A DNA stretch of 64,000 bases from Salminus brasiliensis. Taxonomy: Eukaryota > Chordata > Actinopteri > Characiformes > Bryconidae. The stretch covers positions 36,401,837 through 36,465,836 of the forward strand of contig NC_132893.1 of the NCBI RefSeq assembly GCF_030463535.1. Direction: 5' to 3'. The notes under the pieces were generated by a model. It was not told the DNA's origin. It saw only the letters and a program-made list of their open reading frames with translations, and did not search any database. Shown piece by piece: positions 47,251 through 58,299 of this stretch. The translations under genes and the position numbers were made by a program. Every line of letters begins with the position of its first letter. Position 1 is the stretch's first letter.

Positions 47251-47553
47251 GTCAAGTCAAGTCAAGTCAAGTGGGTTTATTGTCATTTCAGCTACATACA
47301 GAGCACACAGTGAAACGAAACAACGTTCCTCCAGGACCATGGAGCAACATAGACAGTGCATACAAAACACAAGTGCAACACAAACAAACAAGTGCGGACA
47401 GACAACACAACACAGTACAGACAGAGGATAATAAATAATGACTGTAGTGTGCAAGTTGTGCAATGTGCGATAAATAGAGTCCAGTGAGGTAGTAAAGTTA
47501 TCAGTGCAAATGCTTCCCATGTTATCTGGGATAAATGGTTGGAAAGAGAGAGA

Positions 47554-47604
<51 letters not shown>

Positions 47605-48200
47605 TAAGATATCAGTTCAGGAGTTGAGTTGTGTTGAGGAGTCTGATGGCTTGGGGGAAGAAGCTGTTGCAGAGTCTGGTCGTGTTGGACCGGATGCTGC
47701 GGTACCTTCTTCCTGATGGCAGGAGGGAGAACAGTCTGTGTGAAGGGTGGGTGGAGTCATCCACAATGCTGGTTGCTTTGCGGATGCAGCGGGTGGTGTA
47801 AATGTCCATGACGGAGGGGAGAGAGACTCCGATGATCTTCTCAGCTGTCCTCACAATGCGTTGGAGGGACTTGCGGTCAGAGGCTGTGCAGGTCCCAAAC
47901 CAGGCAGTGATGCAGCTGCTCAGGATGCTCTCTATGGTCCCTCTATAGAAGAGGGTAAGGATGGGTGGAGGGAGACGGGCCTTTCTCAGCTTCCGGAGGA
48001 AGTAGAGACGCTGTTGGGCTTTCTTGGCTGTAGAGCTGGTGTTCAGGGACCAGGTGAGGTTCTCCGCTAGGTGGACACCAAGGAACTTGGTGCTCTTAAC
48101 GATCTCCACAGAGGAGCCATTGATGTTAAGCGGAGAGTGGTCCGGTCTTGATTTCCTGAAGTCAACAACCATTTCCTTGGTCTTCTCTACATAAATAAGT
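47251..48200 (-). mobile_element. 5'-truncated LINE (CR1/L2-like), C-terminal part of ORF2
   Basis: An open frame at 47612-48172 encodes 186 residues of the reverse-transcriptase C-terminal part: MVVDFRKSRPDHSPL, KSTKFLGVHLAENLTW, KKAQQRLYFLRKLRKA and ILTLFYRGTIESILS, typical of vertebrate CR1/L2/Rex1-like elements. The 3'UTR and the TCAAG-repeat terminus lie at 47251-47290. The catalytic half is missing, so it is dead on arrival. An (AGAG)n tract (47546-47600) lies within the 3'UTR. The intact frame suggests fairly recent insertion. Confidence 0.85.
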
Positions 48201-48300
48201 AGGGGGTAAAGCTGTGCTCTGTGCTGGTAGTGTAATAATGTCAGCAGAAGAAGCTCAGGGAGAGAGGCCTGCTGCTCAGCTGCTGCTGTTCAGGCTGGAT

Positions 48301-48830
48301 CTGTGTCTGTGAGGGGGGGGGTCTGTGTGAGGGGTTTGTGTGTGTGTGGGGGGGGTCTGTGTGAGGGGTGTGTGTGTGTGTGGGGGGGTCTGTGTGAGGG
48401 GTCTGTGTGTGTGAGGGGGGGGTCTGTGTGAGGGGTCTGTGTGTGTGTGGGGGGGGTCTGTGTGAGGGGTCTGTGTGTGTGTGGGGGAGGGGTCTGTGTG
48501 AGGGGTCTGTGTGTGTGTGGGGGGGTCTGTGTGAGGGGTCTGTGTGTGTGTGGGGGGGGGTCTGTGTGAGGGGTCTGTGTGTGTGTGTGGGGGGGTCTGT
48601 GTGAGGGGTCTGTGTCTGTGAGGGGGGGTCTGTGTGAGGGGTCTGTGTGTGTGTGTGTGTGGGGGGGGTCTGTGTGAGGGGTCTGTGTGTGTGTGTGGGG
48701 GGGTCTGTGTGAGGGGTCTGTGTGTGTGTGTGTGTGGGGGGGGGGTCTGTGTGAGGGGTCTGTGTGTGTGTGTGTGTGTGTGGGGGGGTCTGTGTGAGGG
48801 GTCTGTGTGTGTGTGTGGGGGGGGGGGCAG
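48301..48830. repeat. G-rich (GT)n/(G)n tandem repeat
   Basis: About 16 units of TCTGTGTGAGGGG followed by TCTGTGTGTG of variable length and a run of 6-11 G. The plus strand is almost free of C except within CTG, giving many G-tract tetrads. The Pro/Thr/His open frame opposite is an artefact. Confidence 0.95.
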
Positions 48831-48839
48831 ACTGTAGTT

Positions 48840-49113
48840 TAAACCGCTTCACTGAGTGAAGACACTACAGCATTCACACATCACACACTTACATCTGCTC
48901 TTCTGTACAGACACTCACTGGACACTTTATTAGAAACACCCGCACTTGCTTATTCTTCCAATGAACCACTGAGGGTCTCATTTTAGTATTTTCTGAAATA
49001 CCAATTCACTGCAATACCGCCTGTGACCAGCTGCAGGCGCTCCAGCTCTAAAGTTAAAATAATCAGTGGAAACTCAAATATTACTGCTAATTATATTACT
49101 GCTACTACTACAC

Positions 49114-49163
<50 letters not shown>

Positions 49164-49927
49164 TTCTTATTCTTATTATTAGTATTGTTTTTTACTAATA
49201 AAATAAGAGAATGTAAAAGAATATGACAATAATATATATTGATATAGAAATATAATGATAATAAATCTGTAAGGCCACTGAAATGGTTCTTCAAGTGTTC
49301 TGTAGCAGAGGTCTTGGTTCTATATATGAATGTTGACGACGCAAAGAACCATACGGTTCTTCTTTATGACTGAGAACATCTTCAGGTTCAATGACACGTT
49401 TCTCTGTGATTGAGGCAAAACCCTTTTCCAGCACTATCTAGAACCCTTTGAGCTGTTAGAATAACGAGACAGAATAAAAGCTTCAGTAACACAAAACTCT
49501 TTAATGAAAGTTAAACTCTGCTACAAACTGATTGATTTGGCATGCATAGAATCACACGAGTTACAAACCTGAAGAGGGTTAAGACAGGACCCCCCCCCCC
49601 CCAACACACACACACACACACACACACACACCAAAACACACAAACACACACACACACACTGAGGAAACAGATATGTGAGTATGAGTCACTTAGAGGTGCT
49701 TATTAATGTGCTACAGAACAGAAGACTCCAGAGCCGCCACTCTGAGGAGGATGCAGGGTACAGACTCTATGGTAGAGGAGCTCATGCAGGAGACCACCAA
49801 ACCAGGACAGCACACACAGTCTTATCCTTATCATGGCATAGATACAGAATAAAAGTCCCAACACCATTTAGAATAATGATAGTCACACAGAAGTGCATAA
49901 GTGCAAACATATTAAAGTTCAGTACCG

Positions 49928-49962
<35 letters not shown>

Positions 49963-51210
49963 AGGGTTATTTCTCCAGCATTTCCCAGGTTTATACTGTA
50001 CAGTGTCATGATTTCAAAGTTAGCAGGTTTCTGTGGTTCTGTTCATACTGCAGGCCCAGCTGCTCAAATCCAAATATTAAAAATTGTAATCAAAACTTTT
50101 CAAATTACATTTTCAATTTTCACTTACTTTTTTAAACTCAACTATTATATGATATTATACTGTATTATATTATATTGCTCAAAACACACTTTCTGTGTAA
50201 TAATATGATACAACATACAAAGTGAATTTAATTGATCCAAATATCTCAAAATCTGCTTGTAAAAATGTAAAGATATTTGCTCAATAAATAACAAATAAAT
50301 AAATTCCAAAAATCCATTTGCCTTCATTTGTCAGGGAATTAACAAACTGACAAGAAACTGTAATGCAAATGTGTAAATTTGATATTTTAAAACATGAATT
50401 TCATTAAAATTATTAAAAAACCTGCAGCGTGGACGCGGTCTAAGATCTGTCAGGCTCTTATAATATTAATCACAAATGCAGACTTAAACACACCACAAGC
50501 TGCTGTTAAAATAGAACCTCAGGAGACAAAAACACGTTTAGTGTATATTAATGTAATAAGTCATTTTGGATAATTTGTGTTGGTCAATTCATCCTGTGAT
50601 TAAAGATTAGCGGGTGTTCTCGAATTAAGTCAGTGGAAGGTTGTGGGGGTTTTGTTGGGAGGATGTTTTGGACAGTTATGATATTCGCATGTAAATATAT
50701 ATCACTCAGAACAGATATCACACTCAACCAGACTCTCACATAGTAACAAACAAACAGCCTGACATCTGAACATGAGAATCACAAATCAATCAATTAATCA
50801 ATCAATCAATTATAATATTGCAGTAGTTTGTGGCGTTCTTCATCCACGAGATATGTTGGTTGTAGTGCAGAGATGGAAAGTGCTATAAAAGCTCTGGTTT
50901 TCCTGCAGAGCAATTGGTCACAGATTCACAGCTGAAAAGGAAATGGTCAGTGCTTTTCTTTGAGCTGGACAGTCAGGGCAGTTTCCAGCATCAGCTGACC
51001 CAGTCTGGCCCGCAGGCCGTGTGGAGTGTGTTTGGAGGGCAGTGGTGCGTTTGGGCCCTCGGTTTGGGGTCATTGAGGTCAGAGGTTGCGTTCCAGAAGT
51101 CCATCTGGTGAGGACACAGTCGTTTCTCGAGTTTCCCTTCCTCCTTCGTCCATCCTGTTAGTGAAGGACAGGAAAGTCCAGCTCTAATCTGCAGCCACTC
51201 AGGTCTGGTT
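48840..51210. other. Likely cabp1 3'UTR and flank
   Basis: The stretch contains an inverted transposon-tip word at 48920, an (ATA)n tract at 49108-49162, (CA)n runs near 49604-49660 and an (AAAT)n run at 49927-49962. An ATTAAA hexamer on the minus strand near 49499 could end the cabp1 transcript. No protein-coding segment is recognisable. Confidence 0.4.
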
Positions 51211-52813
51211 TCAGCGAGACATCATCCGCACAAACTCTGGACATAACAGATAAATCACAGCTTTTAGGTCATTTTAGTGAACAGAGCATGATATCAAACA
51301 AGACATAGTGAACAGGGTGAACAACATAGTACACTATATACTGAACAGGGCGTAGAGTCAGACAACATAGTACACTATATAGTGAACAGGGCGTAGAGTC
51401 AGACAACATAGTACACTATATAGTGAACAGGGCGTAGAGTCAGACAACAAAGTACACTATATAGTGAACAGGGCGTAGAGTCAGACAACATAGTACACTA
51501 TACACTGAACAGGGTGTAGAGTCAGACAACATAGTAAACTATATAGTGAACAGGGCGTAGAGTCAGACAACATAGTACACTATATACTGAACAGGGCGTA
51601 GAGTCAGACAACATAGTAAACTATATAGTGAGCAGGGCGTAGAGTCAGACAACATAGTACACTATATAGTGAACAGGGTGTAGAGTCAGACAACATAGTA
51701 AACTATATAGTGAACAGGGCGTAGAGTCAGACAACATAGTACACTATATAGTGAACAGGGTGTAGAGTCAGACAACATAGTACACTATATAGTGAACAGG
51801 GTGTAGAGTCAGACAACATAGTACACTATATAGTGAACAGGGTGTAGAGTCAGACAACATAGTAAACTATATAGTGAACAGGGCGTAGAGTCAGACAACA
51901 TAGTACACTATATAGTGAACAGGGTGTAGAGTCAGACAACATAGTAAACTATATAGTGAACAGGGCGTAGAGTCAGACAACATAGTACACTATATACTGA
52001 ACAGGGTGTAGAGTCAGACAACATAGTACACTATATAGTGAGCAGGGCGTAGAGTCAGACAACATAGTACACTATATAGTGAACAGGGCGTAGAGTCAGA
52101 CAAAATAGTACACTATATAGTGAACAGGGCGTAGAGTCAGACAACATAGTACACTATATAGTGAGCAGGGCGTAGAGTCAGACAACATAGTACACTATAT
52201 AGTGAACAGGGTGTAGAGTCAGACAACATAGTACACTATATAGTGAACAGGGTGTAGAGTCAGACAACATAGTACACTATATAGTGAGCAGGGCGTAGAG
52301 TCAGACAACATAGTACACTATATACTGAACAGGGCGTAGAGTCAGACAACATAGTACACTATATAGTGAACAGGGTGTAGAGTCAGACAACATAGTACAC
52401 TATATAGTGAGCAGGGCGTAGAGTCAGACAACATAGTACACTATACACTGAACAGGGCGTAGAGTCAGACAACATAGTACACTATATAGTGAACAGGGCG
52501 TAGAGTCAGACAACATAGTACACTATATAGTGAACAGGGCGTAGAGTCAGACAACATAGTACACTATATAGTGAACAGGGCGTAGAGTCAGACAACATAG
52601 TACACTATATAGTGAACAGGGTGTAGAGTCAGACAACATAGTACACTATATACTGAACAGGGCGAGATAGTGAACAGAGTCAGAGTCCATTCTGAGCTGC
52701 TTTATATATATTCTGAATATAAAATGAATAACAGTGTTTGTGTTCGTCCTCGCGTGCAGTCAGAGTGAGCTGAAGCCTCTGGGTGTTGCACTGTCACACT
52801 CGTTTAGTTCATG

Positions 52814-52853
<40 letters not shown>

Positions 52854-52988
52854 TGCAGGAAGAGCAGCAGCTGCTATTTCTGTCCTCTGCGTCTTTCTGC
52901 TCATTTATTGAGGGGTAATCTAGGAGGTGAAATAATCCCTCTGATGGAAGATAATCTGGCAGAAAGCCGAGATGCTCTGCTCCTCACT

Positions 52989-53027
<39 letters not shown>

Positions 53028-53480
53028 ACACACACACCACCGCACACCTCGTAACACACACTGTGAATGGATAGAGAGACTGTCATTGCTCTGTACAAGC
53101 ACAAGACAACCAAATGCACGGTCCACTAGAGGCAGGACAAATGAGCTACATAAGCTGCATAGCAACTGCTTACCAACTCCAAAGCAACACCCTAGCAACC
53201 ACCTTCAACTGCACAACCAATAGTAGTTTCTAGGGTTTTCACTGTTACAATGACTGCATAGCAACCTCATAGCAATTGCCTTGCAACACCCTAGCAACCA
53301 CGTGAGAAAAGACCATTAACTAAAGGTTTTATGTGCCCCATTAACTAGACAAATGAAGTGGTCAGCCAGCCCGTGTTATGAGTCTATGAGTCACCTTCAA
53401 AGTCCACATGACCGTCTCCGTTCAAGTCGATGTCCTGCAGGATGTCCTCCAGGTCTCTGTGGCCCACCTGGAGTGCAGGA

Positions 53481-53516
<36 letters not shown>

Positions 53517-56500
53517 GACAGACACGGGAGGAGTAAGACACAGCACAGACTCGACCAGAGAGAGGAGAGAGAGAGGTACTGACTGACCTGCTGTCCCAGA
53601 AGTTTCTTCATGGCCTCCCGCAGCTCGGCCGTGCTGATCTGACCGTCTCCATTAGTGTCAAACTGAGAAGCAAACGGTCATGTTACTGTTTCTGATTCAT
53701 TAAGAAAACCAGGTAGACGTGATCAGATTTTTATCAAATGATGAAATTTAACTGTTGCCATGACAACAGAAACTGTGACAATGGAGCTGCACAATACACT
53801 GGGAGTAATGTAATAAGCTGACACTGGACACACTGGTTTGTCTTCATAGCTGGACGCTGAAAGAAGTGTCCAGTGCTCACCTCTTTAAAGGCGTCCCTCA
53901 GCTCCTTCACACCGATCATATCAGCCGTCTCCGCTAACAGCTTGGGTCCCATCAGCTCCACAAAGTCCTCAAAGTCCACATGACCTCCCACTGCACACAC
54001 AGAAACCAGCACATCCCACTCAAACCCAGCATCCAAACCAGTTCTGAACAAACGTGTCAGCTAATGGAAGCTTATAGCTCAAGATTAGCATGATGCTAAC
54101 AGTGCGTATACAATGGGCATCCATCCTTTCACCTTTCTTTATTTTTTATTTATTTTCCATTCCACCTTAAATGGGTCAGCATTCCTGTTCAAACACCTCA
54201 AACTGGTCCAGTTGGTTACGCTGGGTGGTCAGTGTAGGGTATGTTTTTATCTGATGGTTTAGCTACCAGCATTTCCACTCTGACCAAGCTGGTCCACCAG
54301 TGTGACCAGAGCAGCTGGTCCACCAAACTCATATGAAAACATACACTATCCTGGTCAAGAGCCATACTGGTTGACCAGTTTAACCAGCTGATTTACCAGA
54401 ATAGGGCATGTTTTCACCTTAATGACCATCATCTCAACCACCTCGACCATCGAGGACCATTTTAGACCCTCTGGACACGTACGGTTCATGTTGATCTGCT
54501 GGCTGAGCTCGATCAGCTCCATCTCAGTGGGCATGTATCCCATGGTCCTCATGCAGTTCCCCAGATCCTTACAGCCGATGAAGCCGTCCTTGTCCTTATC
54601 GAACTCTTTGAACGCCTCCCGCAGCTCTGCACAAACACACACACCGTACAGTCTCACACACTGCTCTCGCTCTGAACGTGTCTGATCTGCGTTCTGCCAT
54701 TAGCATAGCTGACCAGCTGTTAGCTGTGCTGCTCTACTGCTGCTCTACTGATGTCCTTCATGAGGCCAAACTCACGAAAACGTCCACTTTCAATTCAAGA
54801 AAAATGGAGTAATGGTACATCACCCTTCTGCTGTTTATTATTATTATTATTATTATCTGAAACAGTTCATAGTTAGCATATTTTAATAATCTTTATTTTG
54901 ATATTCAAATAACAGAACTAATAAAATGTCCAGCTCTCGCCCAGAGCGGCTTCCAAATCCACTGATATTAATTCCTTATATTTGCTCATCTGGTAGGTTA
55001 AGCTGGGTGACCAGTATAGGGTATATGTTTTTATCTGAGTTTAATGGTTTGACTGGGCGACCATGACCATGCTAGTTAACCAGTGACCAGCTTGATGACT
55101 GGGCTGGTCTTTAGGGCTGGACTTGCTAGTAGAGCAGCTGGAAGCAGAAAACATATGCCATGCTGGTCAAGAACCAAACTGGCTGTCCAGTTTAATCAAT
55201 AATACAATAATTTAATATAATATTTTAATGTTACATTTTGGCTGTGAACAGTGAGTGAACAGTGAACAGTGTGTGTGTGAACAGTGAGTGAACAGTGAAC
55301 AGTGTGTGTGTGAACAGTGAGTGAACAGTGTGTGAACAGTGTGTGAACAGTGAACAGTGTGTGTGTGAACAGTGAGTGAACAGTGTGTGAACAGTGAACA
55401 GTGTGTGTGTGAACAGTGAGTGAACAGTGAGTGAACAGTGTGTGAACAGTGAACAGTGTGTGAACAGTGTGTGAACAGTGAACAGTGTGTGTGAACAGTG
55501 AGTGAACAGTGTGTGAACAGTGAACAGTGTGTGTGTGAACAGTGAGTGAACAGTGAGTGAACAGTGTGTGAACAGTGAACAGTGTGTGAACAGTGTGTGA
55601 ACAGTGAAGTGTGTGTGTGAACAGTGAACAGTGTGTGTGTGAACAGTGAGTGAACAGTGAACAGTGAGTGAACAGTGTGTGAACAGTGAACAGTGTGTGT
55701 GTGAACAGTGAGTGAACAGTGTGTGTGTGAACAGTGAACAGTGTGTGAACAGTGAACAGTGTGTGTGTGAACAGTGAGTGAACAGTGAACAGTGTGTGAA
55801 CAGTGAACAGTGTGTGTGTGAACAGTGTGTGAACAGTGTGTGAACAGTGAACAGTGTGTGAACAGTGAACAGTGTGTGTGTGAACAGTGTGTGAACAGTG
55901 AACAGTGTGTGAACAGTGAACAGTGTGTGTGTGAACAGTGTGTGAACAATGTGTGAACTGTGAACAGTGTGTGAACAGTGAACAGTGTGTGTGTGAACAG
56001 TGTGTGAACAGTGAACAGTGTGTGAACAGTGAACAGTGTGTGTGTGAACAGTGTGTGTGTGAACAGTGTGTGAACAGTGAACAGTGTGTGAACAGTGAAC
56101 AGTGTGTGTGTGAACAGTGTGTGAACAGTGAACAGTGTGTGAACAGTGAACAGTGTGTGTGTGAACAGTGTGTGAACAGTGTGTGTGTGAACAGTGTGTG
56201 TGTGAACAGTGTGTGAACAGTGAACAGTGTGTGTTGTGTTGTAGTTCTTTAAGAATCAGGATTATTGATGATGTAGGTATGATAGATCTTACCATCCAGC
56301 TCCTCTGGCCTCAGCTCTCTGTCCTGAAACACAAACGACACCATCATTTACAGAAGCCCCCCGTCTGACAGCACCCCTAACCCTGTGTCAGTGAGGGCTG
56401 CATGTATCTGTGCTGAGGAGGCATGTGAGCAGTTCACCTGTGCGTTAAAGCAGCATCCTAATATACACTACTGCACTACTGCAGTACCCCTTTAACTCTG

Positions 56501-56649
56501 ATCACATGACCCTGACCCCTACATCCCCACCTCCACCCCAATGCCCACCCCAAATGCACACGTCCCATGCCATACTACAGCTGCAGATGAGAGGAGTCCG
56601 CCTGCAGCTCCAGCAGCAGACTGGCACTGCACATGGCACATCACCACCA

Positions 56650-56684
<35 letters not shown>

Positions 56685-57844
56685 AAAGGCAACGCTGGAC
56701 CACTGGAAGGTCAACACGTCCATCAGAGCAGAATCTCCAACAGCAAACGTCACACACACTTATTCACCAGCACTGCTCTCTCATAACCCAGCGTTTCACA
56801 CTGTTCACATTTACACACTCCTACTCACACACCTCACATCTGCACACAACAACAACAACAACAACAATAATAAAAACACTTGATAAGATTTGATAACAGG
56901 ATCAGATATTTAAGGTATATATTGTACATAATATTTAAAGTTATATAAGAATCATACAGCCCTTTGTTTATGATTGTTAATAGGTTTATTAATAGTAACA
57001 TTTCAATACGTACCCACTTCATTAGTGACATACTGAAGATTAATATTAGTTTTGAAAATGTTTAAATATAAATATAATGTACTAATATTAAAAAATAATA
57101 ATGATTATTAATGGTGATTAACTGTCTATGCTAAATGATAAACAGTGCATTATGGGTGTAAAATGTGAATTACTGACTATGTGATGGTAAATGACTATTA
57201 TTGATGATAAGCTTGAGACATAAATGATCAATAATTGAACTTCATATTTTCCCCTATTTTTCTTTTTCTACATGGTTTAAATGCAGCAGCTGATCGATAC
57301 ACTGTGTGAACATGTGATAATGAATGGACCAATGGAAACTCTCCAAAACAACTTTAAATACAAATTCTTCTTATTGGCTCCTTTTAAAATGAGATGTTTT
57401 CTCTTCTACTGTAAAGTTGAACTTTTAGAGGAAAAGCTTATTTTAAAGTGTTTTTACACCTTTATTTTATAATAAATATCTATAAATAAATTTGTAATAT
57501 AATCTTCACAGAAACATAAACATTTTAAATAAACAGGATCAAAGGTGATCAAATCAAATATCAAGAATAGAAAAATTAAACATCTGTGTGGCCCGGCTCA
57601 CCTCGACATGTGGCGTCCAAAAGAGGACCTGCACAGACCTGAACGCTGAACCCCTACAGTAAGAGGGTCCTGTGGCCCCCTACAGGGGTTACAGGGGTGC
57701 CGGTACATCCGGACGCTTTTACTGTCACTTTCTATTGGTGCTGTTTTGGACAGTGGCTGAAGTAACGACTGCCTCATTAATCTGCTGATTACCCTTTCAT
57801 TTGTGTGTGCATGGTTGTGTGCATACATATACATTTTAAACTGC

Positions 57845-57876
<32 letters not shown>

Positions 57877-58051
57877 GTCCACACTTACGTACAGCCTGCC
57901 GGCTCTCTGCGAAGCCCTTGCGGAGGAAGATGCATGCGGGTCCCAGGACGTTGTGCATGTAGGTGGAGTTGTTCGCCAGCGCTACGAGGGCGTCGCCTGA
58001 CGGTGCAGCTTCATCACACGACTGCACCGCTTTGTAGCTCCGCTTACGGTC
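51211..58051 (-). CDS. cabp1: CaBP1-type neuronal calcium-binding protein, 7 coding exons seen (5' partial)
   Basis: CaBP1 is a calmodulin-like sensor that modulates voltage-gated calcium channels and IP3 receptors in neurons. Coding exons are 57893-58051, 56293-56323, 54483-54626, 53881-53990, 53588-53662, 53395-53467 and 51211-51236, all GT-AG and in phase, giving 205 residues. The first carries [20 protein letters not shown], the CaBP1 N-terminal signature. EF-hand 1 is [14 protein letters not shown]-hand 2 is degenerate ([10 protein letters not shown]), EF-hands 3 and 4 are [12 protein letters not shown] and [12 protein letters not shown]. This inactive second loop is the family hallmark. 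The protein ends FVRMMSR, on a tiny final exon of 26 coding bases behind a 2.1-kb intron. A starting exon (usually with a myristoylated MGN start) must precede 58051 in gene order; I do not see it up to 64 kb. CaBP2 or CaBP5 are less likely by the N-terminal signature; a/b paralogue is not resolved. Confidence 0.88.
51290..52672. repeat. 41-bp minisatellite in the last cabp1 intron, about 33 copies
   Basis: Units hold ACATAGTACACTATATAGTG and AACAGGGCGTAGAGTCAG. The core CACTATATAGTG is a perfect 12-bp palindrome, varied to CTATATACTG or CTATACACTG in some copies. The array starts about 55 bases upstream (gene sense) of the final coding exon. Confidence 0.97.
53125..53315. repeat. Degenerate GCAACACCCTAGCAACCAC-type repeat
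   Basis: Words such as CATAGCAACTGCTTACC, GCAACACCCTAGCAACCACC and CATAGCAATTGCC recur at about 20-bp spacing; the same family occurs at 365-495 in inverted relation to GGTGGTTGCT. It is a dispersed fish repeat of unknown origin in the last cabp1 intron. Confidence 0.5.
53480..53518. repeat. (CA)n microsatellite near the cabp1 sixth-exon acceptor
   Basis: About 15 CA units begin about 13 bases upstream (gene sense) of the CAG acceptor at 53468. Confidence 0.93.
54190..54400. repeat. CTGGTCCACCAG-type imperfect palindromic repeat
   Basis: Words such as CAGTTGGTTACGCTGGGTGG, AGCTGGTCCACCAGTGTGAC and GGTTGACCAGTTTAACCAGC form inverted pairs. A second copy lies at 54988-55200 (GGTAGGTTAAGCTGGGTGAC to GGCTGTCCAGTTTAATC). 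They flank the EF-hand-1 exon of cabp1 on both sides. Probably MITE derived. Confidence 0.55.
55240..56235. repeat. GAACAGTG-type satellite, about 1 kb, in cabp1 intron 2
   Basis: The sequence is built of GTGTGTGAACAGTGAACA and GTGTGTGTGAACAGTGA modules of about 9-18 bp in changing order. Very low C content outside ACAG on the plus strand. Long His/Thr/Cys/Ser open frames on the minus strand come from the repeat. Confidence 0.96.
56330..57840. other. cabp1 intron 1 (3' part), no gene seen
   Basis: This stretch includes (CA)n at 56650-56681, (CAA)n at 56847-56865 and AT-rich DNA at 56880-57560. No exon-like segment with CaBP features was found. Confidence 0.5.
57849..57876. repeat. (GT)n tract beside the cabp1 first visible exon donor
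   Basis: About 13 GT units on the plus strand, starting about 10 bases into the intron after the donor GTACGTAAGTGTG, so the pre-mRNA has (CA)n just behind this donor. Confidence 0.93.
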
Positions 58052-58299
58052 CTGACCGGGGCAGGACGAGCCAGGGGACACAATCAGGCTATGGTCACAT
58101 TACGAACTCAAAAAGGCATAAATCACAGTCCACTACCACCAGCGGCCTGCAGGGGTCAGCCTTTTTATCAGCACTTGTGAATGACTCAGGAAAACGCATC
58201 CAAAGCTTTACAGTCATGGTTTGTAAACCCCGGTCCGAGTCTAAAAGCGGTTCCTGTCTCAGTCGAGTGTGGTCTGGAAACACTGTATTATATAGAGCC

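Noticed and set aside
48241-48852. 203-residue Pro/Thr/His frame
   Set aside because: Comes from the (GT)n/(G)n repeat read on the minus strand.
55231-56295. 354-residue and 245-residue His/Thr/Cys/Ser frames
   Set aside because: Translations of the GAACAGTG satellite inside a cabp1 intron; no domain, no splice context.
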